A DNA stretch of 64,000 bases from Rhizobacter sp. Root1221 (GTDB lineage Bacteria; Pseudomonadota; Gammaproteobacteria; Burkholderiales; Burkholderiaceae_C). The stretch spans positions 62,001 to 126,000 of the forward strand of contig NZ_LMDI01000011.1 of NCBI RefSeq assembly GCF_001425785.1. Direction: 5' to 3'. Position numbers and translations under genes: made by a program. Shown one piece after another: positions 1 to 9,946 of the stretch; position 1 is the first letter of the stretch, and every line of letters starts with the position of its first letter. A model generated the notes under the pieces. That model was not told the DNA's origin. It saw nothing but the letters and a program-made list of their open reading frames with translations, and did no database searches.

Positions 1-1
1 G

Positions 2-610
2 CACTTGGGCATGTCGGGTTCCCTCGCGTTTCGGGAAGACGTGCCCGAGCCCGCCGCACACGACCACTTCGACCTGCGCACCACGCTCGGCACCCTTCGC
101 CTGACCGACCCGAGGCGTTTTGGCGCCGTGGTGTGGTCGAGCGCGCTCGACGCCGATCCGGCGCTCAAGCTGCTGTCCGGCCTGGGCCTGGAACCCTTCG
201 ACCCCGCCTTCACGGGCACCTACCTGCATGCGGCGCTGCAACGCCGGCGCATCGCGGTCAAGCTCGCGCTGCTGGCGGGCGACATCGTCGTGGGCGCGGG
301 CAACATCTACGCGTGCGAGGCCTTGTTTGCCGCGGGCATCGATCCCCGCATACCGGCCAACAAGGTCAGCCGGCCGCGTGCCGAGCGCCTGGCGGAGGCG
401 GTGCGCACCATCCTCGCGCGGGCGCTGGCGCTGGGTGGCACCACGCTGCGCGATTTCCGGGACACCCACGGCATGGCCGGCGAATTCCAGAACCAGGCGC
501 GGGTCTACGGCCGCGAAGGCGAGCCGTGTCGCATTTGCGCCACGCCCATCCGCCGCCTCGTGCAGGGTGCCCGGTCGACGTTCTATTGCCACGTTTGCCA
601 GCGCCGTTGA
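2..610 (+). CDS. mutM: Formamidopyrimidine-DNA glycosylase, 5' end cut by window
   Basis: Bifunctional DNA glycosylase/AP lyase that removes 8-oxoguanine and formamidopyrimidines in base-excision repair. The window opens inside the gene: the first codons read HLGMSGSL, a conserved block of the family's N-terminal domain, so roughly the first quarter, including the catalytic N-terminal proline, lies outside. The helix-two-turn-helix region contains [14 protein letters not shown], and the C-terminal zinc finger is complete (CRIC and CHVC pairs in the last 30 residues, ending QRR). A GTPase gene follows on the same strand, then mutY, which acts in the same 8-oxoguanine pathway. The assignment is secure. 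Confidence 0.96.
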   Translation, partial: HLGMSGSLAFREDVPEPAAHDHFDLRTTLGTLRLTDPRRFGAVVWSSALDADPALKLLSGLGLEPFDPAFTGTYLHAALQRRRIAVKLALLAGDIVVGAGNIYACEALFAAGIDPRIPANKVSRPRAERLAEAVRTILARALALGGTTLRDFRDTHGMAGEFQNQARVYGREGEPCRICATPIRRLVQGARSTFYCHVCQRR

Positions 611-726
611 GCAAATCCACACAAGTTGGGATGAACTTGGGTGACGAAGTGTTTCCTTGGAGCCGGCGGGCACCCCCTTGCGATACCATGACCGACGCGC
701 AAATCTGTCGGGCCCCGTTCAACTCC

Positions 727-2715
727 ATGGCTTCTTCCTTCGCAAGCAGTCTTGATGCTCTTGGCCTCTGGCGAGCCGGCCTGGGGCGTCGCCTCGACGA
801 TTTCGGTCACTTTCTCGCGGAACACGACCTCGCCGACCCCGCCGCCGCCGAAGCACTCGACACGCTCCGCCGTGGCCTGGTCAACGAAAAGCTCATCGTC
901 GCCTTCGTCGCCGAGTTCTCGCGCGGCAAGTCCGAGCTGATCAACGCCATCTTCTTCGCCGACACCGGCCGCCGTGTGCTGCCGGCCACGCCGGGGCGCA
1001 CCACCATGTGCCCGGTGGAACTCGGCTACGACGCCGAAGAGGAACCCGCCCTCGCGCTGCTGCCCATCGGCACCCGCCTGGAAGGCCTCCCGCTGTCGGA
1101 CCTGCGGCAGCAGCCCCGCGCCTGGACGCACCTCCCGCTCGACGTGAGCCAGCCCGAAAAGCTGTCCGAGTCGTTGCAGGAAGTGATGCGCACGCAGTGG
1201 GTCACCCAGGACGACGCCCGCGCGCTCGGCTTCTGGCACGACGACAACACGGAAGACAACCCCCCGGTCGACGACCAGGGCCGCGTCGAGGTGCCCGCGT
1301 GGCGCCACGCGATGATCAACTACCCGCACGCGCTGCTCAAGCGCGGGCTGGTTGTGCTCGACACCCCGGGCCTGAACGCCATCGGCGCCGAACCCGAGCT
1401 GACGCTGAGCCTGCTGCCGTCCGCGCATGCCATGGTGTTCATCCTCGGTGCCGACACCGGGGTCACGAAGTCCGACCTCACCATCTGGCGTGACCACCTC
1501 GGTTCGCCCACCACCACGAGTTTCGTGGTGCTCAACAAGATCGACGCGCTCCGCGACCCGCTGGCCACGCCGGCACAGGTGCACGCCCAGATCGAGACGC
1601 AGCGCAACAACACCGCCCGCACGCTGGGCGTGGCACCCGACCGCGTTTTCCCCCTGTCGGCCCGCCAGGCGCTGGCCGCCCGCGTCGACGGCGAAGCCGG
1701 CGCCCTGGCGGAAAGCCGCGTGCTCGACCTGGAAGCCGCACTGGGCGCCCAACTGCTGCCGCAGCGCCGCGACGTGTTGCAGGCCACCGTGGTCGATGCC
1801 GTCATGCGCACCGAATCGCTGGTGAGCCGCCGCCTCGGCGACCGCCGCCGCCAGTTGGCCGAACAGCTGCTCGAACTGCGTGGCCTGCGTGGCAAGAGCG
1901 GGGCAAAAACCCGCCTGATGATCGAGCGGGTCGACGCCGAAACCCGCGAATTCGAACAATGCACCGCGCGCCTGCAAGCCATGCGCATGGTGCACAGCCG
2001 CATGCTGAAAAACGCGCTGGTCGACCTCACCAGCGACCGCCTGCGCGAGGAAGTCACCGAGATGCAGACGGCCATGCACGCGTCGCTGCTGAACCTCGGG
2101 GCCAAGAAGGCCTTCATGGGCCTGTGCAGCCGCCTGCGCGAGTTGCTCGAAGCCACGCAGACACGCGGCGTCGAGATCCACGCCATGCTGACCGCCTCGT
2201 TCGGGAAGCTCAACGCCGAATTCGGGTTTTCGCTGTCGGTCAACCCGATGCCCGACCTGGGCCGCTTCGTCCAGGAACTCGCGCTCATCCAGCGCAACTA
2301 CGTCCAGTACCTGGGGCTCACGCAGGCACTGCGCCTGTCGCAGACCAAGTTCATGGAACAGTTCCGCCGCATGCTGATGTCCAAGCTGCGGGTGGTGTTC
2401 GAAAACGCCAGCGGCGAACTCGAGCTGTGGAACAAGATGGCTTCGTCGCAGGTGGATTCGCAGTTGCGCGAACGCCGCCGCGGTTTCCGCCGCCGCCGTG
2501 AAGCGCTCGAACGCATCCAGGCCGCGTCCGGTGAACTCGAGCACCGCCTGAGCGAACTCGAAGCACAAGACGCCCAGCTGCAACTGCAGGTGGGGCGCTG
2601 TGCCGACCTCGTCACCAAGCTCAAGCAGCACGCCCAGCTCGACCCCGCCACCTTCGGCGAATCGGGCCATGGCCAACTGCAGGACACCGAGACGCGCATC
2701 GCCATCCAGGCCTGA
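727..2715 (+). CDS. Dynamin-like GTPase
   Basis: Large GTPase of the bacterial dynamin-like family, expected to act on membranes. Visible GTPase motifs: a P-loop EFSRGKSELINAIF near residue 65, switch/G3 motif LDTPGLNAIG near residue 212 and G4 motif LNKID near residue 265. The C-terminal half is long, charged and helical (arginine, glutamate and leucine rich), as in the stalk or coiled-coil of dynamins. I chose the ATG at 727 (MASSFASSLDALGL); an in-frame ATG at 688 is an alternative. The open frame extends upstream only as a shadow over mutM. It sits between mutM and mutY, probably in one transcription unit. Its cellular role is not evident. Confidence 0.85.
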   Translation: MASSFASSLDALGLWRAGLGRRLDDFGHFLAEHDLADPAAAEALDTLRRGLVNEKLIVAFVAEFSRGKSELINAIFFADTGRRVLPATPGRTTMCPVELGYDAEEEPALALLPIGTRLEGLPLSDLRQQPRAWTHLPLDVSQPEKLSESLQEVMRTQWVTQDDARALGFWHDDNTEDNPPVDDQGRVEVPAWRHAMINYPHALLKRGLVVLDTPGLNAIGAEPELTLSLLPSAHAMVFILGADTGVTKSDLTIWRDHLGSPTTTSFVVLNKIDALRDPLATPAQVHAQIETQRNNTARTLGVAPDRVFPLSARQALAARVDGEAGALAESRVLDLEAALGAQLLPQRRDVLQATVVDAVMRTESLVSRRLGDRRRQLAEQLLELRGLRGKSGAKTRLMIERVDAETREFEQCTARLQAMRMVHSRMLKNALVDLTSDRLREEVTEMQTAMHASLLNLGAKKAFMGLCSRLRELLEATQTRGVEIHAMLTASFGKLNAEFGFSLSVNPMPDLGRFVQELALIQRNYVQYLGLTQALRLSQTKFMEQFRRMLMSKLRVVFENASGELELWNKMASSQVDSQLRERRRGFRRRREALERIQAASGELEHRLSELEAQDAQLQLQVGRCADLVTKLKQHAQLDPATFGESGHGQLQDTETRIAIQA

Positions 2716-2726
2716 TCGCCGCTCTT

Positions 2727-3836
2727 TTGTCGCTGTCGTTGTCGTTGTCCGAGTCAAGCACCCCTGTTCCCGCCGCCAGGTTCGCCACGCCACTGATCGC
2801 GTGGCAGCGCACCCACGGGCGCCACACGCTGCCGTGGCAGCAGACCACCGACCCGTACCGCGTCTGGTTGTCCGAGATCATGCTGCAGCAGACGCAGGTC
2901 GCCACCGTGTTGGGCTACTACGCGCGCTTCCTGCAGCGGTTCCCCGACGTGCGGGCGCTGGCGGCCGCCGAACAGGACGACGTGCTCGCCTTGTGGAGCG
3001 GTCTCGGCTACTACAGCCGCGCGCGCAACATGCATGCGTGCGCGAAAGCGGTGGTGGCCTTGTTTGGCGGTGAATTTCCGCGCAGCAGCGAGCTGCTGCA
3101 GACCTTGCCTGGCATCGGCCGCTCTACCGCGGCGGCCATCGCCGCCTTCTGTTTCGGCGAGCGGGTGGCCATCCTCGACGGCAACGTCAAGCGGGTGCTG
3201 ACCCGCTTCCTCGCGTACAACGCCGACCTCGCCGTGGCCGCCAACGAGCGCGCGCTGTGGGTCACCGCCACCGAGATGCTGCCGGCCGACGGGGTCGGCA
3301 TCGAGTCGTATACCCAGGGCATCATGGACCTGGGTGCCACGCTGTGCACCACGCGGTCGCCCCAGTGCCTGCTGTGTCCCGTGCAGCCCGATTGCCAGGG
3401 CCGGCGCGAAGGTTCGCCGGAGCGCTACCCCGTCAAGACCCGCAAGCTCAAGCGCAGCCAGCGTGACAACGCCTGGCTGTGGCTCGTGTGGGACGACCAG
3501 CTGTGGCTCGTGCAGCGGCCCGACACGGGCATCTGGGCGGGATTGTGGAGCTTCCCCGAGTACGACTCGCTGGACGCGCTGAACGCCGCAGCCGCGGCGT
3601 GGCCGGGCGGGGGCGCCGCGCTCGCGTCGTTCAAGCACGTGTTGACGCACCTCGACTGGACCCTGCACCCTGTGGTGTGGACGCTGCCGGCGCGCTGCCC
3701 TCCCGACACCGTCGCCGCCGTCACGGCCCACTTGCCCCCGGGCCGCTGGGTCACGCTCGACCAGGCGCTGGCCATGGGTGTCCCGTCGGCGTTGCGCAAG
3801 CTGGTGTTGCGCTCCCCCGGAAGGGCGGGGGCCTGA
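2727..3836 (+). CDS. mutY: A/G-specific adenine glycosylase
   Basis: Removes adenine mispaired with 8-oxoguanine. The helix-hairpin-helix glycosylase domain comes first: LPWQQTTDPYRVWLSEIMLQ near residue 33, then LPGIGRSTAAAIAAF (HhH) and ILDGNVKRVLTRF with the catalytic aspartate. The [4Fe-4S] cluster ligands are visible in CTTRSPQCLLCPVQPDC. The C-terminal third is the NUDIX-like lesion-recognition domain (WLWLVWDDQLWLVQRPDTG). No ATG precedes the conserved region, so translation probably starts at the TTG at 2727 or the in-frame TTG slightly downstream. It follows the dynamin-like gene by 11 bp; full length is normal for the family. Confidence 0.95.
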   Translation: MSLSLSLSESSTPVPAARFATPLIAWQRTHGRHTLPWQQTTDPYRVWLSEIMLQQTQVATVLGYYARFLQRFPDVRALAAAEQDDVLALWSGLGYYSRARNMHACAKAVVALFGGEFPRSSELLQTLPGIGRSTAAAIAAFCFGERVAILDGNVKRVLTRFLAYNADLAVAANERALWVTATEMLPADGVGIESYTQGIMDLGATLCTTRSPQCLLCPVQPDCQGRREGSPERYPVKTRKLKRSQRDNAWLWLVWDDQLWLVQRPDTGIWAGLWSFPEYDSLDALNAAAAAWPGGGAALASFKHVLTHLDWTLHPVVWTLPARCPPDTVAAVTAHLPPGRWVTLDQALAMGVPSALRKLVLRSPGRAGA

Positions 3837-3963
3837 GACTCCTCCCCTCCTCAGAGGGGAAGGCGGAAAGTGTGACATTTGGCACGCTTCGGGAATGGAT
3901 TGCCCATCGGACTCGGCCCGCCAGGCCGGGGAGGCGATCCCTTCTCTCCATCCGCAGGAAGCC

Positions 3964-5538
3964 ATGCGCCAACCCATCACACTCCCATCCTGGACAGCCG
4001 CACCCGCGCTGGCCCTCGCCCTCCTGTTGACAGCCTGTGGCGGCGGCGGCGGTGACGCGCCACCTGCCGATGCCCCGCAAGCCACCGTCGCGGGCACGGT
4101 CCTGGACGCGGACACCGGCGCCCCGGTTGTCGGGGCCACGGTGGCCACCGGCAATCAAACCGCCACCACCGACAGCAACGGCAAGTTCAGCCTCCTCACG
4201 GTGGCCAACGCGCAGGCCGCGGTGAAGGTGTCGAAAGCCGATTACGCCGAGAACGTCGTCATCGCGAACGCCGTCAACCAGCAGACCACCAACATCACCG
4301 CCCAGCTGTTGCCGGTGGCCGTGGCCTCGCCGATCGACGCCGTGGCCGGTGGTACCGTGACGGTGCCAGGGTCGGTCGCGCAGGTCGTGCTGCCACCCGC
4401 GTCGCTCGTTCGCGCCGACGGCCTGCCGATCTCGGGCGCCGTCACCGTGTCGGTCACGCCGATCGATCCGGCCTTGAACCCAGCCTACATGCCGGGTGAC
4501 TTCCGGGCGAGAACGGCCACGGGCACCACCGTGTCCCGCATCGAAAGCTACGGCGCGATGACCGTGACGCTGGCCGACGCCACCGGGTCGAAGGTGAACC
4601 TCGCGGCCGGCAAGAGCGCCACCATCCGCATCCCGCTGGCCACCCGCGGCGTGCCCACGCCCACCATCCCGCTGTTCTGGTTCGACACCGGCACGGGGGT
4701 GTGGATCGAGGAGGGGACGGCGGCGCTGACCGGTACGGCACCCAACCAGTACTACGAAGGCACGGTCACCCACTTCACCACCTGGAACGCCGACCAGTAC
4801 TACAACACCGTCCTGGTCTCGGGTTGCGTGAAGGACGCGGCGGGGGCCCTCGTGGCCGGCGCGCAGGTCTACTCCGACGGCATCGACTATTCGGGCACGG
4901 CCTCGGCCCTCACCGATGCCAATGGCAATTTCAGCGTGGCCATGAAGCGCAACGGCAAAGGCACGCTGACCGGCCAAAGTGGCACCCGCTTTTCCAACAC
5001 GTTGTCCGTGGGCCCGAGCGACGTCGACTTCGCGGCATTGCCGGCAGGGGAATGCCTGGTCCTCGGCAGCGTGAGTGAAGGCCTGACCATCAAGCTGAGC
5101 TGGGGCAGCGCACCGTCCGACGTCGACTCGTACCTGCTCACGCCGGACGGCGAAGCGGTGTACTTCGGATCCAAGGGCAACCTGGCCGCCGCACCGTACG
5201 CGGCACTCGACGTGGATGACACGAGCAGCTTCGGACCCGAAGTGGTCACGGTGCGCCGCCTGATGGTGGGCACGTACCGCTACGCCGTGAACAACTACAG
5301 CGGCACCAGCGCACCGGGCCTCACCGATTCGCCCGCCCGTGTCGAACTCAACCGCAACGGCGAGGTCTCGGTGTTTGCACCGTCGGCCGGCGAGACGCCG
5401 ACCACCGTCTGGTGGAATGTGTTCAGCTTCACGGTGGACGCCCAGTGCCGCATCACCGTGACGCCGGTCAACAGCTGGTCGGCATCCGATCCGGCGCTGT
5501 CGCCGGCGGCCACACCGGTGTACTGCACGGCACCGTGA
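3964..5538 (+). CDS. Lipoprotein with carboxypeptidase-regulatory-like domain
   Basis: Predicted outer-membrane or periplasmic lipoprotein of 524 residues. The start at 3964 gives a proper lipoprotein signal: a hydrophobic run ending LLTACGGGGGD with the lipobox cysteine near residue 26. The next 90 residues form a carboxypeptidase-regulatory-like (transthyretin-like) beta fold (TVAGTVLDADTGAPVVGATV), and a second similar segment begins near residue 285 (VSGCVKDAAGALVAGAQVYS). The remainder is beta-rich without catalytic motifs, suggesting a surface or binding role. A G-rich linker follows the cysteine. Function unknown. Confidence 0.75.
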   Translation: MRQPITLPSWTAAPALALALLLTACGGGGGDAPPADAPQATVAGTVLDADTGAPVVGATVATGNQTATTDSNGKFSLLTVANAQAAVKVSKADYAENVVIANAVNQQTTNITAQLLPVAVASPIDAVAGGTVTVPGSVAQVVLPPASLVRADGLPISGAVTVSVTPIDPALNPAYMPGDFRARTATGTTVSRIESYGAMTVTLADATGSKVNLAAGKSATIRIPLATRGVPTPTIPLFWFDTGTGVWIEEGTAALTGTAPNQYYEGTVTHFTTWNADQYYNTVLVSGCVKDAAGALVAGAQVYSDGIDYSGTASALTDANGNFSVAMKRNGKGTLTGQSGTRFSNTLSVGPSDVDFAALPAGECLVLGSVSEGLTIKLSWGSAPSDVDSYLLTPDGEAVYFGSKGNLAAAPYAALDVDDTSSFGPEVVTVRRLMVGTYRYAVNNYSGTSAPGLTDSPARVELNRNGEVSVFAPSAGETPTTVWWNVFSFTVDAQCRITVTPVNSWSASDPALSPAATPVYCTAP

Positions 5539-5571
5539 CCCGCGGCGTCCCGCCGTTCCGGCGTCGGGACG

Positions 5572-6192
5572 TCAGCGCACCACGCCCTTGCTGCGCAAGA
5601 AGTCGTCCACCAGCTGCAGGCGGCTGGCCGGGTCCTGCAGTTCCATCAGCCGCTGCTTGGCGGCCACCGAAATGGGCAGGATCTCGCACCAGCGGTTGGC
5701 CACCCAGCCGGCCTCCTCGAAGCGGAACGGCTTCAGGAACGGCTCGGAACCTTGCTGTTTCAGCGTGCCGATCGCATTGGCAAGCCCGCGCACCGTCTCG
5801 AGTTGGTGGGTGTCGGGTGCCACCACCTCGTCCTCGTCCAGCGCACGGGTCTGGCCTTCCCACAACCCGTCGGCGAGGTGGGTCTGCCCTACCAGTTCGA
5901 AGCGGTGCAGGCCGCGCGCACGCACTTGCAGGATGCCGGCCTGGGGCGAGTCCACCTCCAGCAGTTCGGCCATCACCCCCACGGCCTCGAACACGTTCGG
6001 ATCGGACGCCTTGCCGCCTTCGACGACCTGGCGCACCGCGATCACGCCGAACGGCGTGTGCTCGCGCATCGCGCTGCTGACCAGGTCGAGGTAACGGGCC
6101 TCGAACACCTTCAGGCTGAGCAGTCCACCGGGGAACAGCACGGCCTGCAGCGGAAGGAGCGGCAACTTCTGGGTGGGGGAACGAGGGCGCAT
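5572..6192 (-). CDS. LON substrate-binding domain protein
   Basis: Stand-alone homologue of the N-terminal substrate-binding domain of Lon protease (206 residues) with no ATPase or protease domain. Family signature at the N-terminus: LPLLPLQAVLFPGGLLSLKV followed by FEARYLDLVSSAM. The ATG at 6192 puts this conserved block at residue 9; the longer open frame upstream overlaps rapZ and has no such pattern. It lies 17 bp downstream of rapZ on the same strand and is probably co-transcribed with rapZ and recN. It probably binds unfolded protein segments, but the biochemical role of these orphans is unsettled. Confidence 0.85.
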   Translation of the reverse strand: MRPRSPTQKLPLLPLQAVLFPGGLLSLKVFEARYLDLVSSAMREHTPFGVIAVRQVVEGGKASDPNVFEAVGVMAELLEVDSPQAGILQVRARGLHRFELVGQTHLADGLWEGQTRALDEDEVVAPDTHQLETVRGLANAIGTLKQQGSEPFLKPFRFEEAGWVANRWCEILPISVAAKQRLMELQDPASRLQLVDDFLRSKGVVR

Positions 6193-6209
6193 TCGCGGGA
6201 GGGAGAACG

Positions 6210-7148
6210 TCAATCGCGTGCGTCGAGTTCGCGGTGGCGGATCAGCGAGACGCTGCGCGCGGAGAACCGGCGTGCCAGGGTTTCGGTGAGGTAGACGGAG
6301 CGGTGCTGGCCCCCGGTGCAACCGATGGCCACCGTCAGGTAGCTGCGCTGGTCGTTCTCGAACGCGGGCAGCCAGCGGGCGATGAAGGTCTCGATCTGGG
6401 TCATCATCTCGGCCACCTCGGGTTGGGCCTCGAGGTACTGGATGACACCGTCGTCGCGGCCCGTCAGCGCCCGCAGTTCGCGGATGTAGTACGGGTTGGG
6501 CAGGATGCGCACGTCGAACACGAAGTCGGCGTCGAGCGGCACACCGTGCTTGAACGCGAACGACTCGAACACCAGCGTGAGCCCGAGGCTGCCGGCTTGC
6601 ACCAGATCGCGGATCCACAGGCGCAACTGGGCCGGGCGCAACTGGCTCGTGTCCACCACGGTGGAGACTTCGCGCAACTCGGCCAGCAGTTCGCGTTCCA
6701 GTTCGATCGCGTCGTACAGCGCGCGGTGCCCTTCCGTCTCGCGGTCTTCCTTGCGGCGGTTGGGGCTGGTGGACGTGGTCTGCTGCGACAGCGGGTGAGG
6801 GCGGCGCGATTCCGAGAACCGGCGCACGAGGGCCTCGGTGCCTGCATCGAGGAACACCGAGCGGATCACCACCCCTTCGCCGCGCAACTCCTCGATGAGC
6901 GGCAGCAGGTGGGGCAGCGAGCCGGCACTGCGCACGTCCACCGCGATGGCCACGCGGCGCTGCGAGCGCTCATGTTCGAGGCGCAGGAACTCGCGCAGCA
7001 ACTCGGGCGGGAGGTTGTCCACGCAGAAGAACCCGGCGTCTTCCAGCGCATGCAACGCCACCGACTTGCCGGACCCCGAGATGCCCGTCACGAGAACCAC
7101 CTCGTTGGGCAGGGGCTTGTCGGCTCCGGTGGGGGCGGGCGTGTTCAT
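6210..7148 (-). CDS. rapZ: RNase adapter / P-loop nucleotide-binding protein RapZ
   Basis: Nucleotide-binding protein that in enterobacteria guides RNase E to the sRNA GlmZ and so tunes glucosamine-6-phosphate synthase. Walker A is [20 protein letters not shown] at residues about 19-38, followed by the family block [12 protein letters not shown]. The C-terminal domain has the conserved [15 protein letters not shown]. An extra basic, serine/threonine-rich segment (near residue 125) interrupts the middle; it may be lineage specific. The start overlaps the recN stop by 4 bp. Whether the GlmZ role holds in betaproteobacteria is not shown by sequence. Confidence 0.95.
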   Translation of the reverse strand: MNTPAPTGADKPLPNEVVLVTGISGSGKSVALHALEDAGFFCVDNLPPELLREFLRLEHERSQRRVAIAVDVRSAGSLPHLLPLIEELRGEGVVIRSVFLDAGTEALVRRFSESRRPHPLSQQTTSTSPNRRKEDRETEGHRALYDAIELERELLAELREVSTVVDTSQLRPAQLRLWIRDLVQAGSLGLTLVFESFAFKHGVPLDADFVFDVRILPNPYYIRELRALTGRDDGVIQYLEAQPEVAEMMTQIETFIARWLPAFENDQRSYLTVAIGCTGGQHRSVYLTETLARRFSARSVSLIRHRELDARD

Positions 7149-8836
7149 GGTCGTTTGCGGGAGCGGGCGGATGTGGGTGTGGCGGCCACGGACAGCAGTT
7201 CCTGCGCGTGGGCGAGGCTGGTGCTGGACAGGCGTTCACCCCCCAGCATACGGGCAATTTCGGCGACACGGGTTTCACCGTGTACGGGCGTGATGTCGCT
7301 GCGCGTGCGGCCCTCGTGTGCGGCCTTCGCCACCACGAAGTGGTGGTCGGCGCAGGCGGCCACCTGCGGCAGGTGGGTGACGGCCATCACCTGGCGGTCG
7401 CGGCCCAGCTGCTTCATCAGGCGGCCCACCGTGTCGGCCACGGCGCCGCCTACCCCGGCGTCCACCTCGTCGAAGATCAGCGTGCCGGCGGCTTCGCCGT
7501 GGGGAGCGAGCTGGCTGGTGGTGACCGCGATGGCCAACGCGATGCGTGACAACTCCCCGCCCGACGCCACCTTGGCCATGGGCCGCGGCGTGCTGCCCGC
7601 GTGGCCGGCCACGAGGAACTCGGCGGATTCGAGGCCGTACGACTGCGGGCTGTCCTGCTTCAGCAGCGACACCTCGAACATCCCGCCGGCCATGCCGAGC
7701 TGCTGCATCGCGGCGGTCACCGCCTGGCTCAGCTTGGGTGCCGCGGCGCGCCGCGTGGCGGAGATGCGTTTGGCTTCGGTGTCGAAGGCCGTCTTCGTGG
7801 TTTTCACGCGGGCTTCGAGCGCGGCGAGGTCGGACGCGGCGTCGAGCGCGGCCAGTTCGTCCTTCCACTGCAGCAGCGTGGCGGGCAGTTCGGCCGGTGG
7901 GCGGCGGTAGCGTTTGGCCAGGCTCATCCAGGCCGACAGGCGTTCGTCGAGTTCCTGCAGCCGCTCGGGGTGGAGGTCGGCGTGGTTCAGGTAGCTGCTG
8001 AGCGTGTGTGCGGCGTCCTGCAACTGGGCCTGGGCGCTTTGCAGCACCTCCACCACTTCCGCGAGCCGGGCATCGTGTTCGGCCACCGATTCCAGCGCGT
8101 CGGTGGCCCGGCCGGTGAGGCCGTCGGCGCTGGTGTCGGCCTCGCTCAGGGCATCGAGCGCCGTGCGGGCCGCGTCCATCAGGGCCTGGGCGTTCGACAG
8201 CCGGCCGTGTTCGGCGTTGAGTTCGTCCCACTCGTCGGCGCCCGGCGCCAGCTTGCTCACCTCGTTGACCTGCCAGGCCAGGCGCTCGCGTTCGCGTTCC
8301 AGGTCGGCCTGTTGCGTGCGGGCTTTGTCCAGCGCGTCAGACGCCGCCTTCCAGGCGCCCCAGGTGGCGGTGAGCGGGTCGGTGTCGACCCCGGCGTAAG
8401 CGTCGAGCAGGCCACGCACTGCGGCGGGCCGGGTGAGGCTTTGCCAGGCGTGCTGGCCGTGGATGTCGACCAGGTGATCGGCCGCCTCGCGCAGCTGCGC
8501 CACCGTGGCCGGGCTGCCGTTCACCCACGCGCGGCTCTTGCCCTGCGCGTCGATGACACGGCGCAGCAACAGCGTATCGGCACCCTCGAACCCGGCGGCG
8601 TCGAGCCAGGCCAGCAGGCTGGCGGGGGCGTCGAATTCGGCGGTGATTTCGGTGCGGGCGGCACCTTCGCGCACCACCCCGGCGTCGCCGCGGCTGCCCA
8701 GCGCGAGCTGCACGGCGTCGACCAGGATCGACTTGCCCGCGCCGGTTTCGCCGGTGAGCACCGAAAACCCGTCCGAGAGTTCGACCTCGAGGGTGGTGAC
8801 GATGACGAAGTCTCTGAGGGCCAGGCGGCGCAGCAT
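7145..8836 (-). CDS. recN: DNA repair protein RecN
   Basis: SMC-like ATPase of double-strand-break repair, 563 residues as expected. Walker A is [20 protein letters not shown] at about residue 28. The middle is a long coiled coil rich in leucine, alanine and glutamate. The C-terminal ABC signature region reads [14 protein letters not shown], followed by Walker [13 protein letters not shown] and the H-loop [10 protein letters not shown]. It is first in an apparent recN-rapZ-LON-domain operon. An SOS box cannot be judged because the region immediately upstream is the duplicated repeat at 8846-8988. Confidence 0.96.
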   Translation of the reverse strand: MLRRLALRDFVIVTTLEVELSDGFSVLTGETGAGKSILVDAVQLALGSRGDAGVVREGAARTEITAEFDAPASLLAWLDAAGFEGADTLLLRRVIDAQGKSRAWVNGSPATVAQLREAADHLVDIHGQHAWQSLTRPAAVRGLLDAYAGVDTDPLTATWGAWKAASDALDKARTQQADLERERERLAWQVNEVSKLAPGADEWDELNAEHGRLSNAQALMDAARTALDALSEADTSADGLTGRATDALESVAEHDARLAEVVEVLQSAQAQLQDAAHTLSSYLNHADLHPERLQELDERLSAWMSLAKRYRRPPAELPATLLQWKDELAALDAASDLAALEARVKTTKTAFDTEAKRISATRRAAAPKLSQAVTAAMQQLGMAGGMFEVSLLKQDSPQSYGLESAEFLVAGHAGSTPRPMAKVASGGELSRIALAIAVTTSQLAPHGEAAGTLIFDEVDAGVGGAVADTVGRLMKQLGRDRQVMAVTHLPQVAACADHHFVVAKAAHEGRTRSDITPVHGETRVAEIARMLGGERLSSTSLAHAQELLSVAATPTSARSRKRP

Positions 8837-8845
8837 GTCAGCGCC

Positions 8846-8988
8846 CGCCCGGCCGCCCGAAGGGCGCTGAGCGCCCCCTCGGGGGGCAGTGAACGAAGTG
8901 AGCGTGGGGGCTCATGCACGCGCCCGGCCGCCCGAAGGGCGCTGAGCGCCCCCTCGGGGGGCAGTGAACGAAGTGAGCGTGGGGGCTC
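8846..8988. repeat. Duplicated 68-bp GC-rich extragenic repeat
   Basis: Two identical 68-bp units occupy 8846-8913 and 8921-8988, separated by 7 bp, between the divergent ends of recN (5' end) and nadK (3' end). Each unit contains the inverted repeat GGGCGCTGAGCGCCC followed by CCTCGGGGGG and GAACGAAGTGAGCG. Similar interspersed elements are common in Burkholderiales genomes. They can form hairpins and may end nadK transcription or separate the two operons. Confidence 0.85.
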
Positions 8989-8994
8989 TCCATC

Positions 8995-9867
8995 CTAGAC
9001 TCCGGTATTCCAGTGAAGCTTGCGGCGCAGGGTGGCGTAGTAACTCCAGCCGAGCGGGTGCAGGAACCGCACCTGGTGCGACGACCGGCTGACCATGATC
9101 CGGTCGCCCGTCAGCAGGCTGGCCATGCCCTGCATGTCGAAGTTGACGCTCGCGTCGCGCCCGTGCACGAGTTCGATGCAGATGCGGCCCACGTCGGGCA
9201 GCACGATGGGGCGGTTCGACAGGTCGTGCGGGGCGATGGGGGCCATCACCCAGCCCGCGATGCCCGGGTGCAGGATGGGGCCGCCGGCCGACAGCGCGTA
9301 GGCCGTGGAGCCCGTGGGTGACGCCACGATCAGGCCGTCGGCGCGGAAGTTGCCCACGAACTCCTCGCCGATGTCCACCTTGAGTTCGATCATCGACGAG
9401 GTGGGGCCGCGGCTCACTACCACGTCGTTCACGCCGTAGCCGTCGAAGATCATGCGGTCGTCGCGCCACACGCCGCCTTCGAGCATGGTGCGGCGTTCTT
9501 CTTCGTAGTCGCCGGCGATCATGGGGGCCAGCGCGTCCGCGAAGTGGCCGATGGGCACGTCGGTGATGAAGCCGAGTCGCCCCTGGTTGATGCCCACGAG
9601 CGGCAGACCGAACTGCGCCAGCTGGCGGGCGCTGCCGAGCATGGTGCCGTCGCCGCCCACCACGATGGCCAGGTCGCACTGCTGGCCCATTTCCTCGTGG
9701 CTGAGGGCGTTGTAGTCGGTCATGCCCGTGTTCAGCGCGGTGTCGCGTTCGAGCGAAACCTCGAGCCCTTGGCGCGCCAGGAACTGGGCAACTTCTTCCA
9801 ACAGCCCCTGGATGCCACGGGCCTGGTATTTGCCCACGAGAGCGGCATGACGGAAGCGTGAAGACAT
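8995..9867 (-). CDS. nadK: NAD kinase
   Basis: Phosphorylates NAD+ to NADP+. The diagnostic GGDGTML motif is at about residue 71, preceded by a Rossmann-like start (HAALVGKYQ) and followed by [12 protein letters not shown] and the NAD-binding block [17 protein letters not shown]. Its 290 residues match the family. It is transcribed divergently from hrcA, and its start codon lies about 80 bp from the hrcA start, so the two share a short control region. The arrangement with hrcA on one side and recN on the other is typical of Burkholderiales. Confidence 0.96.
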   Translation of the reverse strand: MSSRFRHAALVGKYQARGIQGLLEEVAQFLARQGLEVSLERDTALNTGMTDYNALSHEEMGQQCDLAIVVGGDGTMLGSARQLAQFGLPLVGINQGRLGFITDVPIGHFADALAPMIAGDYEEERRTMLEGGVWRDDRMIFDGYGVNDVVVSRGPTSSMIELKVDIGEEFVGNFRADGLIVASPTGSTAYALSAGGPILHPGIAGWVMAPIAPHDLSNRPIVLPDVGRICIELVHGRDASVNFDMQGMASLLTGDRIMVSRSSHQVRFLHPLGWSYYATLRRKLHWNTGV

Positions 9868-9934
9868 GCGCAGAATTACACCACAGCAACATGACGGCGC
9901 CAGCCCGTGGAACGGTCACTTCCGGTGCGCGGCC

Positions 9935-9940
9935 TACAAT
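9935..9940 (+). promoter_or_regulatory. -10 element TACAAT before hrcA
   Basis: TACAAT ends only 6 bases before the hrcA ATG at 9947. Transcription from it would start at or next to the start codon, giving a leaderless or almost leaderless hrcA mRNA. No clear -35 box and no CIRCE inverted repeat are visible in the 79-bp gap to nadK. Confidence 0.45.
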
Positions 9941-9946
9941 CGGAAC

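Noticed and set aside
583-2793. 736-codon open frame on the minus strand
   Set aside because: Antisense shadow of the GTPase gene in GC-rich DNA; composition is biased and no domain is recognisable. The same applies to other long frames opposite recN (7601-8998) and opposite the internal virion gene (29107-31893).
8846-8988. CRISPR-like array
   Set aside because: Only two identical units with a 7-bp gap; the inverted repeats and spacing fit an extragenic repeat. No CRISPR array was seen elsewhere.
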